Below are positions 48,215-57,171 of a DNA stretch of 64,000 nucleotides, one piece after another. Position numbers and translations under genes: made by a program. The notes under the pieces are model-generated. The model was not told where the DNA came from, did no database searches, and was given only the letters and a program-made list of their open reading frames with translations. The DNA comes from Pseudomonadales bacterium (GTDB lineage Bacteria > Pseudomonadota > Gammaproteobacteria > Pseudomonadales > DC-out160): contig JAHRWA010000044.1 in NCBI GenBank assembly GCA_019090455.1, positions 62,001 to 126,000 on the forward strand, in the 5' to 3' direction. How positions within the stretch are numbered: the first letter of the stretch is position 1; each line of letters starts with the position of its first letter.

Positions 48215-48841
48215 TTAGTGACCTCCGGCTCTAGAAATCAAAGCTTTCAGATCTTTTATGAGTTCTTTATAATTATTTTCAGAGGTGTAATACATCATGA
48301 CAAATCCTGCAGGATCAACCAAATAATACGCAGTACTGTCCGAAATATCTGAAGTAAATTCACTAGAAAAATCAGCCCAATCACTTTCATCAACATTTGC
48401 GATAAGTAATCTAGGGTGCTCTGCTTGAACATCCTTTAGAAATGGGGCACTCAAAGAAGGACCTATATTCAGGTAAATACGCCGCAATGCATTCGCATTT
48501 TTGCCTAACGCAATATGCACCTGCCGAGTTAAATAAAGCCTCTGCTCACATACCTCTTTACATAACCCTCTTTCAGGTAATATAAAACTCCATCGCGCTC
48601 CATTTCGATACTCGAAGAGCTCGCCCTTTACATCCGTCAACTTCAATGTAGATATCTGTTTCGCTGGTCTGACGAGCGTCCCTTTATTCGTTGTCGCTGT
48701 AGGAATACCAACACCCGTCATGAACATTAGCGTCGACAGAGTGACTGTAATGATTGGCAAACCAATTAAAAAAAGAATCGCATATTTACTTTTAGAATTC
48801 TTCTTTGGCGATGATGTTACTTCATTCATGATTGAACCCAT
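48215..48841 (-). CDS. Cytochrome oxidase cluster membrane protein with thioredoxin-like domain
   Basis: 208 residues: one helix (about 20-44) then a soluble domain with LKLTDVKGELFEYRNGARWSFILPE, ERGLCKEVCEQRLYLTRQVHIALGK and AYYLVDPAGFVMMYY. The fold resembles Sco/thioredoxin proteins, with CKEVC in the place of the Sco CxxxC copper site. In Pseudomonas the gene after SURF1 in the oxidase cluster (PA0111 position) has this design. It starts four bases after the SURF1 stop. ATG 48841 is used; ATG 48829 is possible. Probably an assembly factor. Confidence 0.7.
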   Translation of the reverse strand: MGSIMNEVTSSPKKNSKSKYAILFLIGLPIITVTLSTLMFMTGVGIPTATTNKGTLVRPAKQISTLKLTDVKGELFEYRNGARWSFILPERGLCKEVCEQRLYLTRQVHIALGKNANALRRIYLNIGPSLSAPFLKDVQAEHPRLLIANVDESDWADFSSEFTSDISDSTAYYLVDPAGFVMMYYTSENNYKELIKDLKALISRAGGH

Positions 48842-48844
48842 TAA

Positions 48845-49606
48845 TTAGCTAATATTTGCTTGGTTTTTTTTGTTTCTCTTGAAACCAATAAAATTAAATA
48901 GATAAGCCAAGTAGCAGACACCTAAGGTCGCCGCCAGGGCGAACCATTGAAATGCATAGCCTTCATGGCTTTCAGGTTTAAGCCCCCCACCGGCAGGCAA
49001 CCAATGGCGAGATAGCACGCCTTCCACTCCTTCTTCAAGGCGTAATACAAATGGAAAAAGTGGCTTCTCAAAGTCCACTTGTAATTCTTCAAAGTTAATA
49101 AAGGCAACTCGTTTCGGCCAACCTTTATTGTCTTCCGCAGGACCTATCAAATAAGGCGTCTTACTGGGCACAAATACTCTAGCAATCAATTCAAGCTCGC
49201 CATCAATAGGTGCGATCACGGGGTATCGAGTACGGTCCAAACTCCCCTGAATCCACCCTCGACTAATAAAAACTACCAGTCCATTGGAGGACAATCGAAA
49301 AGGCGTCACCACGTCATAACCAAAGGTGGAATGAAAGATTTGGTTATCAATCAAAATATTCTTATCATTAATGTAATCGCCTCGTAGAGCCACTTTTCGA
49401 TAAGACATGTCCACTGAAGACAAATGAATTATGGATTCTATCTCCTGAACTTCCATATTTTGTCTTAACTCGGAAAGCTGCCGAAGATGATGCTTATCGG
49501 CAGCACGATCTAACTGCCAAAAACCTAAGCGCATTAATACGGGAATCATGACAATTGAAAAAAGTGTAATTTTCCAATTTCGTTTAAACACTAATATGAT
49601 TTTCAA
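48845..49606 (-). CDS. SURF1 family cytochrome oxidase assembly protein
   Basis: 253 residues in the SURF1 layout: an N-terminal helix with GFWQLDRAADK, a periplasmic domain with the conserved YRKVALRGDY, ILIDNQIFHSTFGYDVVTPF and VFISRGWIQGSLDRTRYPVI, and a C-terminal helix after HEGYAFQWFALA. SURF1 helps insert heme a into the catalytic subunit. It is followed directly by the thioredoxin-like protein. Confidence 0.9.
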   Translation of the reverse strand: MKIILVFKRNWKITLFSIVMIPVLMRLGFWQLDRAADKHHLRQLSELRQNMEVQEIESIIHLSSVDMSYRKVALRGDYINDKNILIDNQIFHSTFGYDVVTPFRLSSNGLVVFISRGWIQGSLDRTRYPVIAPIDGELELIARVFVPSKTPYLIGPAEDNKGWPKRVAFINFEELQVDFEKPLFPFVLRLEEGVEGVLSRHWLPAGGGLKPESHEGYAFQWFALAATLGVCYLAYLFNFIGFKRNKKNQANIS

Positions 49607-49804
49607 ACTTTTATGCTCGCCATATTAAATAGGATGTAATCCCTTTACTTAGCTAATGAATATACTTCTGATTTAATGTACGATTTCTGGAAAAGGCAAT
49701 GATTTTAATCTAAAGCAAAAACTTCCCCTGCTTTAGGTATTAAAATCACGCTACTACTATTCAGGAGAGCACCGCCTGCTTTCACTGACACAATGAGGTA
49801 AATT

Positions 49805-50095
49805 ATGTGGTTAAAAAGCGCTATCGCTATTACTTTTATACTATTATTTCTCAGCTTAGCTGGTGGCTTTTTCTTTCTAATAAGGGATCAAGGAAAGAGT
49901 AAACGAACCCTTTACTCTTTGGGACTTAGAATAGTTCTAGCGATTATTTTAATTATTTTAATTGGCTACGGCGTTTTATCTGGTGAACTAAAATCTCAAG
50001 CACCTTGGAGCACACAAGCAGTTAATCCTCCGATCATTCAGGATTTACCTCCCCAATCTAATCGCAATCACTCGTCGCCAAAGCCAACTAAGTAG
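49805..50095 (+). CDS. Twin-transmembrane protein (DUF2909)
   Basis: 96 residues with two helices (IAITFILLFLSLAGGFFFLI and LGLRIVLAIILIILIGYGVL) joined by RDQGKSKRTLYS, the DUF2909 pattern, then a proline-rich tail. Opposite in direction to coxC and SURF1 between which it lies, the same arrangement as in related genomes. Role in oxidase assembly is presumed. Confidence 0.82.
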   Translation: MWLKSAIAITFILLFLSLAGGFFFLIRDQGKSKRTLYSLGLRIVLAIILIILIGYGVLSGELKSQAPWSTQAVNPPIIQDLPPQSNRNHSSPKPTK

Positions 50096-50135
50096 TAGTC
50101 ATATCACCATTACATTTCAAGATTTCTGTCTCTGC

Positions 50136-50179
50136 TTCAGCACAAACCATCCTAAAATTTAAGAATGGTTTGTGCTGAA
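50136..50179. terminator. Bidirectional terminator between DUF2909 gene and coxC
   Basis: A perfect 15-bp stem, TTCAGCACAAACCAT and its reverse complement, with a 14-base AT-rich loop, in the 88-base gap between two convergent genes. Flanks are AT-rich; no long T-run, but the stem is strong in both directions. Confidence 0.7.
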
Positions 50180-50183
50180 CAAT

Positions 50184-51119
50184 TTAAAATATATAAACAA
50201 ACAAAAATAACCCTACCCAAACCACGTCAACAAAATGCCAATACCAAGAAGATGCTTCAAACCCGAAGTGATCGTCAGCTGTAAAATCGCCTTTCATCAT
50301 TGAACGCAACCATTGGACCGTTAACATAGTCGCTCCCATGCATACATGGAAACCATGGAAACCTGTCAAGATAAAGAAAGTAGAGCCGTATATTCCTGAC
50401 TCTAGCGTTAGACCTAGCTCCGCATATGCCTCATGATATTCCAACGCTTGGAACCCAACAAAAGCAAATCCCAAAATTAAAGTAATGGCTAACCACAAAT
50501 TAAAACCCGCTTTTTTCCCCGCTTTTAAAGCAGAATGAGCGAAATGTACGGTAACACTCGAGGTTAACAATAAGATGGTATTGATTAGGGGGATACCGTT
50601 CCAATGCATCAACTCTTTGGCACCAACAAATATTCCATTATTGGCAGGGACCTGATTATTAACCCCAATGATTTCTTGTGGTGTGAACTGCATAGGCCAT
50701 GCGTATTGAAAACCACCCCATAAAGCCTGAGTATCTCCCAACTTAGTTCCTTCCCCCCCAAGCCATGGTCCTGCTAAATTTCTGACATAAAATAAAGTGC
50801 CAAAGAAAACAACAAAGAAACAAACTTCTGAAAAAATAAACCATTGTATGCCAAGTACGTAAGAGTGCTTCAATTGAGCTGAAGCCATACCTGCTCGGTT
50901 TTCCACTATAGTAGTTCGAAACCAAGTAAATAAAGCAGCCAAAAATAAAACCAATCCGACAACGGATACAGTCCAACCGACACTGCCGCCCTCCCCAAAG
51001 GTCATACCATTTAAGCCCGCAGCAAATCCGCCAATTAGCAAACCTGACGAGACCGCTGTAAATACCGCTAAAGAACTACTATCTGGTACATAATAGGATT
51101 CATGATCTATAGAAGCCAC
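50184..51119 (-). CDS. coxC: Cytochrome c oxidase subunit III
   Basis: 311 residues, seven helices. Conserved parts are WFIFSEVCFFVVFFGTLFY, the later ALEYHEAYAELGLT and FFILTGFHGFHVCMGA, ending SSWYWHFVDVVWVGLFLFVYIF. Subunit III stabilises proton pumping and oxygen delivery of the aa3-type enzyme. Last gene of coxB-coxA-ctaG-coxC. Confidence 0.93.
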   Translation of the reverse strand: MASIDHESYYVPDSSSLAVFTAVSSGLLIGGFAAGLNGMTFGEGGSVGWTVSVVGLVLFLAALFTWFRTTIVENRAGMASAQLKHSYVLGIQWFIFSEVCFFVVFFGTLFYVRNLAGPWLGGEGTKLGDTQALWGGFQYAWPMQFTPQEIIGVNNQVPANNGIFVGAKELMHWNGIPLINTILLLTSSVTVHFAHSALKAGKKAGFNLWLAITLILGFAFVGFQALEYHEAYAELGLTLESGIYGSTFFILTGFHGFHVCMGATMLTVQWLRSMMKGDFTADDHFGFEASSWYWHFVDVVWVGLFLFVYIF

Positions 51120-51148
51120 TGACGCCTCCCTTATTATTCAATGATTAA

Positions 51149-51706
51149 TTAGTTTAATGATGCAACGGACTCATCTGCCGTCACATCAAACAAAGTATAG
51201 GTTAAGGTAATAGTATGAATACTGTCTGGTATCTCAGCATCCACGACAAACCGTAACCCCATTTCTTCTTCCTTACCTGCTTCCAGCTCCTGCTGATCAA
51301 AACAGAAACATTCGATCTTATGAAAGTATTTTGCAGCATAACCTGGCGTTATGCTTGGCACTGCCTGCGCAGTCATAGCCTTTTCGGTCGGGTTACTAGC
51401 ATAAAAGGAAGTATTGTAATCTTGCCCTGGATGAGCCTTGACACTGGTATGCATGGGCTTAAAGATCCATGGCATCCCATTATTATTCAACGAAATAAAT
51501 TGAATATTGACAGTTCGATCCGAAACAATTACGTCACTATCTTTTTCATAAGCCACCAGATCTACTTTGCCGTTTATACCTGCTAAATCGCAAAGAACAT
51601 CGTACAAAGGAACCAGCAGAAACCCAAAACCGAACATTGCAACAACCAACACAATTAAGTAAGGAATTGTCTTGGTTGTCGATTTTTCAGGTTTCTTTTC
51701 TTGCAT
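51149..51706 (-). CDS. ctaG: Cytochrome c oxidase assembly protein CtaG/Cox11
   Basis: 185 residues with one N-terminal helix (about 15-37) ending LVPLYDVLCDLAGINGK, and the periplasmic copper-binding motif KIECFCFDQQEL (CFCF). Delivers copper to CuB of subunit I. The 34-base gap to coxA and the same strand show operon membership. DUF2970 would normally follow it, but the next gene is coxC. Confidence 0.93.
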   Translation of the reverse strand: MQEKKPEKSTTKTIPYLIVLVVAMFGFGFLLVPLYDVLCDLAGINGKVDLVAYEKDSDVIVSDRTVNIQFISLNNNGMPWIFKPMHTSVKAHPGQDYNTSFYASNPTEKAMTAQAVPSITPGYAAKYFHKIECFCFDQQELEAGKEEEMGLRFVVDAEIPDSIHTITLTYTLFDVTADESVASLN

Positions 51707-51740
51707 GATAGATCTCTTACTAGCCCCTACTCTAATTTTT

Positions 51741-53300
51741 CTATTTTACAGTTGGAGGTGTCGAGAATGTGTGGAATGGTGCTGGACTAGCCAACGTCCA
51801 CTCCAAACCATTAGCACCTTCCCAGGTCTTTTCGTCTGCATTCTCTTTGCCACTGCGTATCGTTTGAATAATGATGTACAACAAGAACAATTGGGCAAAC
51901 CCGTAGATGAAAGAACCAATACTTGACATCATATTGAAATCAGCAAACTGTAATGCATAGTCTGGTGTCCGCCGTGGCATACCCGCTAGCCCTACAAAGT
52001 GCTGTGGAAAGAAAGTGAGATTAAAGCCCACAAAAGCGATCCAAAACTGCGTTTTAGCTAACGTTTCGTTATACATCCTACCTGTCCATTTTGGCAGCCA
52101 ATAATAGACAGCCGCAGTCATACTAAATATCGCCCCAGCTACCATCGTGTAGTGAAAATGTGCGACCACAAAATAAGATTCTTGATAGGCAAAATCAATG
52201 GGAGCAATCGCCAGCATCAAGCCAGTAAACCCACCCAAGGAGAATAGAAAAACGGTTGCAACGCTAAACAGCATCGGCGCTTCAAAGGTTAAAGCACCCC
52301 CGAACATTGTGGCAATCCAGTTAAATACCTTCACACCTGTTGGTATCGCAATAAGCATCGTGGCATACATAAAGTAAAGTTCACCAGCCAACGGCATACC
52401 CGTTGTATACATATGATGCGCCCAAACGATAAAACTTAAGAAGGCAATCGAAGCTGTTGCGTAGACCATTGAGGAATAACCAAACAAAGGCTTTCTAGAA
52501 AACGTCGGTATGATTTCAGAGATAACACCGAAAGCAGGTAAAATGATGATATACACTTCAGGGTGACCAAAAAACCAAAATACATGCTGGAACAAGACAG
52601 GATCACCACCACCCGCAGCGCTAAAAAACGAAGTTCCAAAATGAATATCCATCAGCATCATAGTCACAGCACCCGCTAAAACAGGCATCGCTGCGATAAG
52701 AAGAAATGCCGTAATCGCCCAAGTCCAAACGAACATTGGCATTTTCATATAGGTCATACCTGGTGCTCGCAAATTAATAATGGTAGCTAAGATATTGATT
52801 GACCCCATTATCGAAGACGCTCCCAGAATATGAACTGCAAAGATGAAAAAGGTAGTACTTGGTGGCGCATAGGTCGTAGAAAGTGGCGCGTAGAAAGTCC
52901 AGCCAAATGCAGGTGCACCACCTTCCATGAAAAACGTACTAATCAACAATGTGACAGCTACTGGCAGAAGCCAAAAACTCAAATTATTCATCCTAGGTAA
53001 CGCCATATCTGGTGCACCTATCATCATGGGGATCATCCAGTTTGCTAAGCCTACAAAAGCAGGCATGATGGCTCCAAACACCATCACCAAACCATGCATA
53101 GTCGTCATTTGATTAAAAAACTGCGGGTCGACTAATTGTAAACCTGGCTGAAATAACTCAGCTCGGATCACCATCGCAAAAAAACCACCCACGAAAAACA
53201 TAGCAAAGCTAAACCAAAGATACATAGTTCCTATATCTTTATGGTTTGTCGCAAATAGCCAACGTTTGATGCCCTTGGCAGGACCGTGATGCTCACTCAT
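51741..53300 (-). CDS. coxA: Cytochrome c oxidase subunit I
   Basis: 519 residues with twelve helices. The heme-copper signatures are visible: WFFGHPEVYIIILPAFG (CuB histidine cross-linked to tyrosine), VWAHHMYTTGM (CuB histidine pair) and FVVAHFHYTMVAGA (heme histidines). The H-P-E-V-Y and K-channel region mark a type A aa3 oxidase. It is in the oxidase operon 19 bases after coxB. Confidence 0.96.
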   Translation of the reverse strand: MSEHHGPAKGIKRWLFATNHKDIGTMYLWFSFAMFFVGGFFAMVIRAELFQPGLQLVDPQFFNQMTTMHGLVMVFGAIMPAFVGLANWMIPMMIGAPDMALPRMNNLSFWLLPVAVTLLISTFFMEGGAPAFGWTFYAPLSTTYAPPSTTFFIFAVHILGASSIMGSINILATIINLRAPGMTYMKMPMFVWTWAITAFLLIAAMPVLAGAVTMMLMDIHFGTSFFSAAGGGDPVLFQHVFWFFGHPEVYIIILPAFGVISEIIPTFSRKPLFGYSSMVYATASIAFLSFIVWAHHMYTTGMPLAGELYFMYATMLIAIPTGVKVFNWIATMFGGALTFEAPMLFSVATVFLFSLGGFTGLMLAIAPIDFAYQESYFVVAHFHYTMVAGAIFSMTAAVYYWLPKWTGRMYNETLAKTQFWIAFVGFNLTFFPQHFVGLAGMPRRTPDYALQFADFNMMSSIGSFIYGFAQLFLLYIIIQTIRSGKENADEKTWEGANGLEWTLASPAPFHTFSTPPTVK

Positions 53301-53318
53301 TATTCAATCCTTCTTTGA

Positions 53319-54467
53319 CTATTGATTAAAATTAGTAATATCTGAAGCTTGTACGGAATCACCAGTAGCATTACCCCAAGCATTTCGCTCGTACGTAATG
53401 ATGGCAGCCAGTACATCTGGCTTGAGTTGTGCACCGTATGCAGCCATGGCCGTTCCTGGCGTTCCGTTCACGACGATGTTGATATGCTCATTTACATCAC
53501 CCAAAGCAATCGGGCTGTCTTTTAACGCGGGGAAAACACCTGGAATACCCGCACCGTTTGCCATATGACAAGCTGCGCAGTTTTTCTCGTATAGTGATTG
53601 GCCACTTGCCATCAACTCATCTTTAGACTTAACACTGAGATCGACTTTGGAAGCATTCTTTTTACTCGCTAACCAAACTGCATAATCCTCTTCACTGACG
53701 ACATTGACAACGATAGGCATAAATCCGTGATCCTTACCGCATAGCTCAGCGCACTGACCTCGGTAGGTTCCAATTTCTGTAGGCAAAGTCCATGCTTCAT
53801 TTACAAATCCAGGGATGGCATCTTTCTTCACAGATAATGCAGGTACCCACCATGCGTGAATAACATCAGCAGCAGTTAATAGGAAGCGCGCTTTTTTATT
53901 GACAGGAATAACTAAAGGCTCATCAACCTCTAACAGGTAATTTTCACCTTTGGGTTCTAGGTTATCAATCTGAGCTTGCGGAGTAGACATAATACTCATA
54001 TATGAAAAGTTTTCGCCTCCCTCTTTATCAATATACTCGTATTTCCATTTCCATTGGTAACCGGTGATCATAATATCTAGATCAGCTTCACTCGTATCAT
54101 AAATCTTAATCATAGTTTGAGTGGCCGGTACGACCATGGCGATCAAAATCAAAGTGGGAACAATAGTCCAGGCGATTTCTACTTTTGTGCTTTCATCAAA
54201 GGTAGCAGGCGTTCTTCCGCTAGACTTCCGATGGGCAACCAAGACATAACCCATTATGCCAAAAACCACTACCGCTATAGCAACGCAAATCCATAAGATA
54301 ATCATATGTAGGTCGTAAACTTCTTGACCTAACTCGGTGACACCCGGTGATAAGTTCATTTCCCACCGGTCACCCGGTTTTGCCCACGCACTGGGACTGA
54401 GATAAACCAGCAGAAAACCCGCTAGGCGAAACGTTTGTTTCATTAGCCAATTAATCCTCAAGTACAT
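53319..54467 (-). CDS. coxB: Cytochrome c oxidase subunit II with fused C-terminal cytochrome c
   Basis: 382 residues. Signal peptide (ending PSAWAKPG), two helices (about 55-80, 95-120), the CuA domain with CAELCGKDHGFM and a C-terminal cytochrome c domain with CAACH (YEKNCAACHMANG) and a distal Met. The fusion makes this a caa3-like subunit II. First gene of the operon. ATG 54467 and ATG 54443 are both possible, as both have partial ribosome sites. Confidence 0.93.
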   Translation of the reverse strand: MYLRINWLMKQTFRLAGFLLVYLSPSAWAKPGDRWEMNLSPGVTELGQEVYDLHMIILWICVAIAVVVFGIMGYVLVAHRKSSGRTPATFDESTKVEIAWTIVPTLILIAMVVPATQTMIKIYDTSEADLDIMITGYQWKWKYEYIDKEGGENFSYMSIMSTPQAQIDNLEPKGENYLLEVDEPLVIPVNKKARFLLTAADVIHAWWVPALSVKKDAIPGFVNEAWTLPTEIGTYRGQCAELCGKDHGFMPIVVNVVSEEDYAVWLASKKNASKVDLSVKSKDELMASGQSLYEKNCAACHMANGAGIPGVFPALKDSPIALGDVNEHINIVVNGTPGTAMAAYGAQLKPDVLAAIITYERNAWGNATGDSVQASDITNFNQ

Positions 54468-54904
54468 AGCTTACTCGTCTCCGTAATTTAATTTATTTGA
54501 ATTAACGATATAAAATACTGCCTACATAGGGTCCGCGAATCACGGGAAATTATGTGGCGCCAGCATTTGGATGCTTATCAATCTACTATTGCGATATAAA
54601 AACAAATGGACATGCGAACACCATAGTCTTGATCACCAAAACCTCAAGTGCAGATTAAGCATGGTCCATACTTACCCGCACTACAAACAAGTTTGGTCAC
54701 CTTCAATCATAGCTGATCAAAAAATAGCATGTGCACAATATTTCGGGGGGATTATACCTGAAGGTTTTTTCAAAAACTAGAGCACTATCTGGATATTATG
54801 ATCACTTCTGAGAGATTAACGCAGCCTATTATCAGCAGCTAATTTCAATGAAATTCCAACCTAATATTTTATAAATCTCAACCTCTTTCTTGCTTTTTTT
54901 CAGA
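54468..54904. other. 437-base intergenic region before coxB
   Basis: Must contain the cox operon promoter on the minus strand; no clear -35/-10 pair could be assigned. A 69-codon open frame on the plus strand (54571-54780) looks accidental. Confidence 0.4.
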
Positions 54905-55231
54905 TCAGAAGACACCAATGGTTTTTGCGTATTCTGAAATAATGACGACTACCATAGAGATGGCGATAACAACACACAGACAACCTAATAAAGCGGGCTT
55001 TAGGACTGAGCCAATTGATTGATCATCAGGGTTATTAGCCTTTCGACTGGAATCCTTTCCGTCTAAATAAAGAGAAAGCGCTAAACCTAGGGTATAGCTC
55101 AATACCGCGACAGAAAATAGGCTCGAACCAACGTAAGGACTCCCTAGCTCATCTTGATAAAACAAAGTACTTGCGGCAATTAGCATTCCTAGGTGACCGC
55201 CCCAGATCAGGGTTCTCTCCAATTTATTCAT
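54905..55231 (-). CDS. Small membrane protein near the oxidase operon, unknown
   Basis: 108 residues with three hydrophobic helices (LIWGGHLGMLIAASTLF, LFSVAVLSYTLGLALSLYL, ALLGCLCVVIAISMVVVII) around a polar charged loop. Upstream of coxB on the same strand, but separated by 437 bases. No family recognised. Confidence 0.55.
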   Translation of the reverse strand: MNKLERTLIWGGHLGMLIAASTLFYQDELGSPYVGSSLFSVAVLSYTLGLALSLYLDGKDSSRKANNPDDQSIGSVLKPALLGCLCVVIAISMVVVIISEYAKTIGVF

Positions 55232-55333
55232 GACTATACGACCACCTTTTAATTCAGCATTAGATCAATTGATTCCAGAGACAATGATACTGCCTAGCCT
55301 CAACATCAACAAGACGCAGGTTCCTTGTAGGCA

Positions 55334-55354
55334 ACCACCCGACAACGGGGTGGT
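55334..55354. repeat. Short GC-rich hairpin upstream of the small membrane protein gene
   Basis: ACCACCC and GGGTGGT, a 7-bp stem with a 7-base loop, in the 237-base gap 55232-55468. No T-run follows closely on either strand, so termination is not assured. Confidence 0.4.
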
Positions 55355-55468
55355 GCGCTTGATTTTTGAATGAGGGAATACTGATTTAGAAAACAATTGA
55401 GGTCGGATCAAACTGATCGACGATGAGATTAAATTTATTACTATAAAATCTGGCCTGCCACTTTGAAA

Positions 55469-56185
55469 CTAAAACGAACGAACATTACGGTCATCTTTCA
55501 TCGCCCAACCATCATCTTCACCCATAATCTTTGGTCTCACCTTTTGCAGCTGACTCTCCAAAGAAAAAGAAACACTCGATGACAGATTAAAGAAACTGAG
55601 TAATGCCTTCAGATTCGAGTCACTTTCACACGCAGACTGAATACGCTGCAAAAAAGCCTGATTTAATAGCTGTAGTTGTTGATTAATTCGAATAAGCCCT
55701 TGAAAGTCCCAATCCGGCCTATGACCTTCTCTATAAAGGAAATACTGGCGCAGCAAAAACAAAGATGCCGAACGCGTTATAAAATCTTCTTGGGAAGCAA
55801 AAGGGAGATGATTCTGTGCATTGGGCTTAAGCTTAGCTAATATAGGACAATCGCTGGTTGCCATAATCAAGCCCATCAATGAACGCAAACCTTCCTCTAA
55901 AGGTGCTTCTTTAAAATATTCCCTCTGGGGAGTCATAACGCGTACCTTCGCGTTTTTGATGGCGGGTAACTTCTGAAAGTCTTCCACTACATGCTGCAAA
56001 TCAATTGCAGCGGGGCAATTTTTATATTGTAATTTACTAAGAGGACAGTTACTACATTGCGACCGTTCTAACTTCGTCCAGCTTGATGCTTCACTACGGT
56101 CAACACTAATATCATATTGTCGATCTACATCAATAGCATAATGAAGCTCAACATCATCCATAATAAAGGTATATTCAATATCCAT
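55469..56185 (-). CDS. Soluble protein with an N-terminal four-cysteine motif, unknown
   Basis: 238 residues. The N-terminus (YTFIMDDVELHYAIDVD) is beta-rich; then a cluster SQCSNCPLSKLQYKNCPAAIDL with three cysteines (CxxCx8C), and a fourth in ATSDCPILAKL about 65 residues on. These could bind zinc or iron-sulphur. The rest is helical. A DUF6901-type assignment comes to mind but is unverified. Single gene. Confidence 0.55.
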   Translation of the reverse strand: MDIEYTFIMDDVELHYAIDVDRQYDISVDRSEASSWTKLERSQCSNCPLSKLQYKNCPAAIDLQHVVEDFQKLPAIKNAKVRVMTPQREYFKEAPLEEGLRSLMGLIMATSDCPILAKLKPNAQNHLPFASQEDFITRSASLFLLRQYFLYREGHRPDWDFQGLIRINQQLQLLNQAFLQRIQSACESDSNLKALLSFFNLSSSVSFSLESQLQKVRPKIMGEDDGWAMKDDRNVRSF

Positions 56186-56511
56186 GATATTCCTAGTCCT
56201 TACTGTCTAACTCGAGATACCAATAACAGCATTTTTTGCTACCTTACTATATCTCGTTTCGATTCGACTTCACCACATCGCCCTCTCCTCAGTTTAGCCA
56301 GATTTAGAATTATTAAAATGAATGCCCCATACTATTTAATGCTTTAGCTAAAACCTATTGATCTCGGTTTTTTTCATAAATTAAGCCTCTTCTGAATAAG
56401 CCAAGCTAGCACTACGAAGGGATTGAACTATCCTTTTATTGAAGCATTCCTCTGGCCTTCATTCACTCGTTACCAGACTTACACTTATCATTCACTGAAG
56501 ACGAAAAGATA
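56186..56511. other. 326-base divergent intergenic region, nothing recognised
   Basis: Separates the four-cysteine protein gene (minus) from the next plus-strand gene. Both promoters should be here, but none can be assigned with confidence. Confidence 0.35.
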
Positions 56512-57114
56512 ATGATATCAGGCACCAATAAATTAACGAATCCCGGTTCCGGTGCACACAATCCTGACCTCAGTTGGAGCCAAGTCAAAGAAACCATTTC
56601 TTTAATGTGTTTAGCTATGGCACAGATAGATACCACTTTGACTGACAGCTCTCGATCGGTAGATGATCTCACAGAGTCATTTACCTTTTTAGCTAAAGAT
56701 GCCATGAAACTTTGTGAAATCCATGAAAAGGACGCGGAAGACTCCGTTACTCCTGCACTCCAAGAAACACATAAGATCGCTGCTTCGATGCTAACTCGTA
56801 TTCATGCAGCCATCATCGCTTTTCAGTTTTATGACCGCCTAACACAACGCCTACATCATGTTCGTGGCACTCTCAATGATTTGGGAGAGCTTATTGATAA
56901 TCCAGCCGACCTTTACAATCCCGAAAGGTGGTCTGGATTACAAAATGAAATTCGCTCTTGCTACACGATGGAATGTGAACGTCTTATGTTTGATCGTATT
57001 ATGCAAGGCGATACCATTGAAGAAGCTTTGCAACTATATCATCACCAGTTTACGGAGGAAGATAAGATCAAAGATTCTGACGACGATACTGACGACGATA
57101 TTGAATTATTTTAG
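56512..57114 (+). CDS. Conserved soluble helical protein, unknown
   Basis: 200 residues, all helical, with a conserved-looking core RIHAAIIAFQFYDRLTQRLHHVRGTL, then NPERWSGLQNEIRSCYTMECERLMFDRIMQGDTIEEAL, and an acidic tail of Asp repeats. I recall similar proteins in many gammaproteobacteria annotated only as hypothetical; a CheZ-like four-helix phosphatase fold is imaginable but not shown. Convergent with the ArgJ-like gene, 58 bases apart. Confidence 0.6.
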   Translation: MISGTNKLTNPGSGAHNPDLSWSQVKETISLMCLAMAQIDTTLTDSSRSVDDLTESFTFLAKDAMKLCEIHEKDAEDSVTPALQETHKIAASMLTRIHAAIIAFQFYDRLTQRLHHVRGTLNDLGELIDNPADLYNPERWSGLQNEIRSCYTMECERLMFDRIMQGDTIEEALQLYHHQFTEEDKIKDSDDDTDDDIELF

Positions 57115-57171
57115 GCGACGCGGTGATAGCGCCTCCTACATTCACCCCCAAATAAAGTAGTAAAACTCACC

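Noticed and set aside
54571-54780. 69-codon open frame upstream of coxB
   Set aside because: No ribosome binding site, no recognisable sequence, unusual composition; likely chance.
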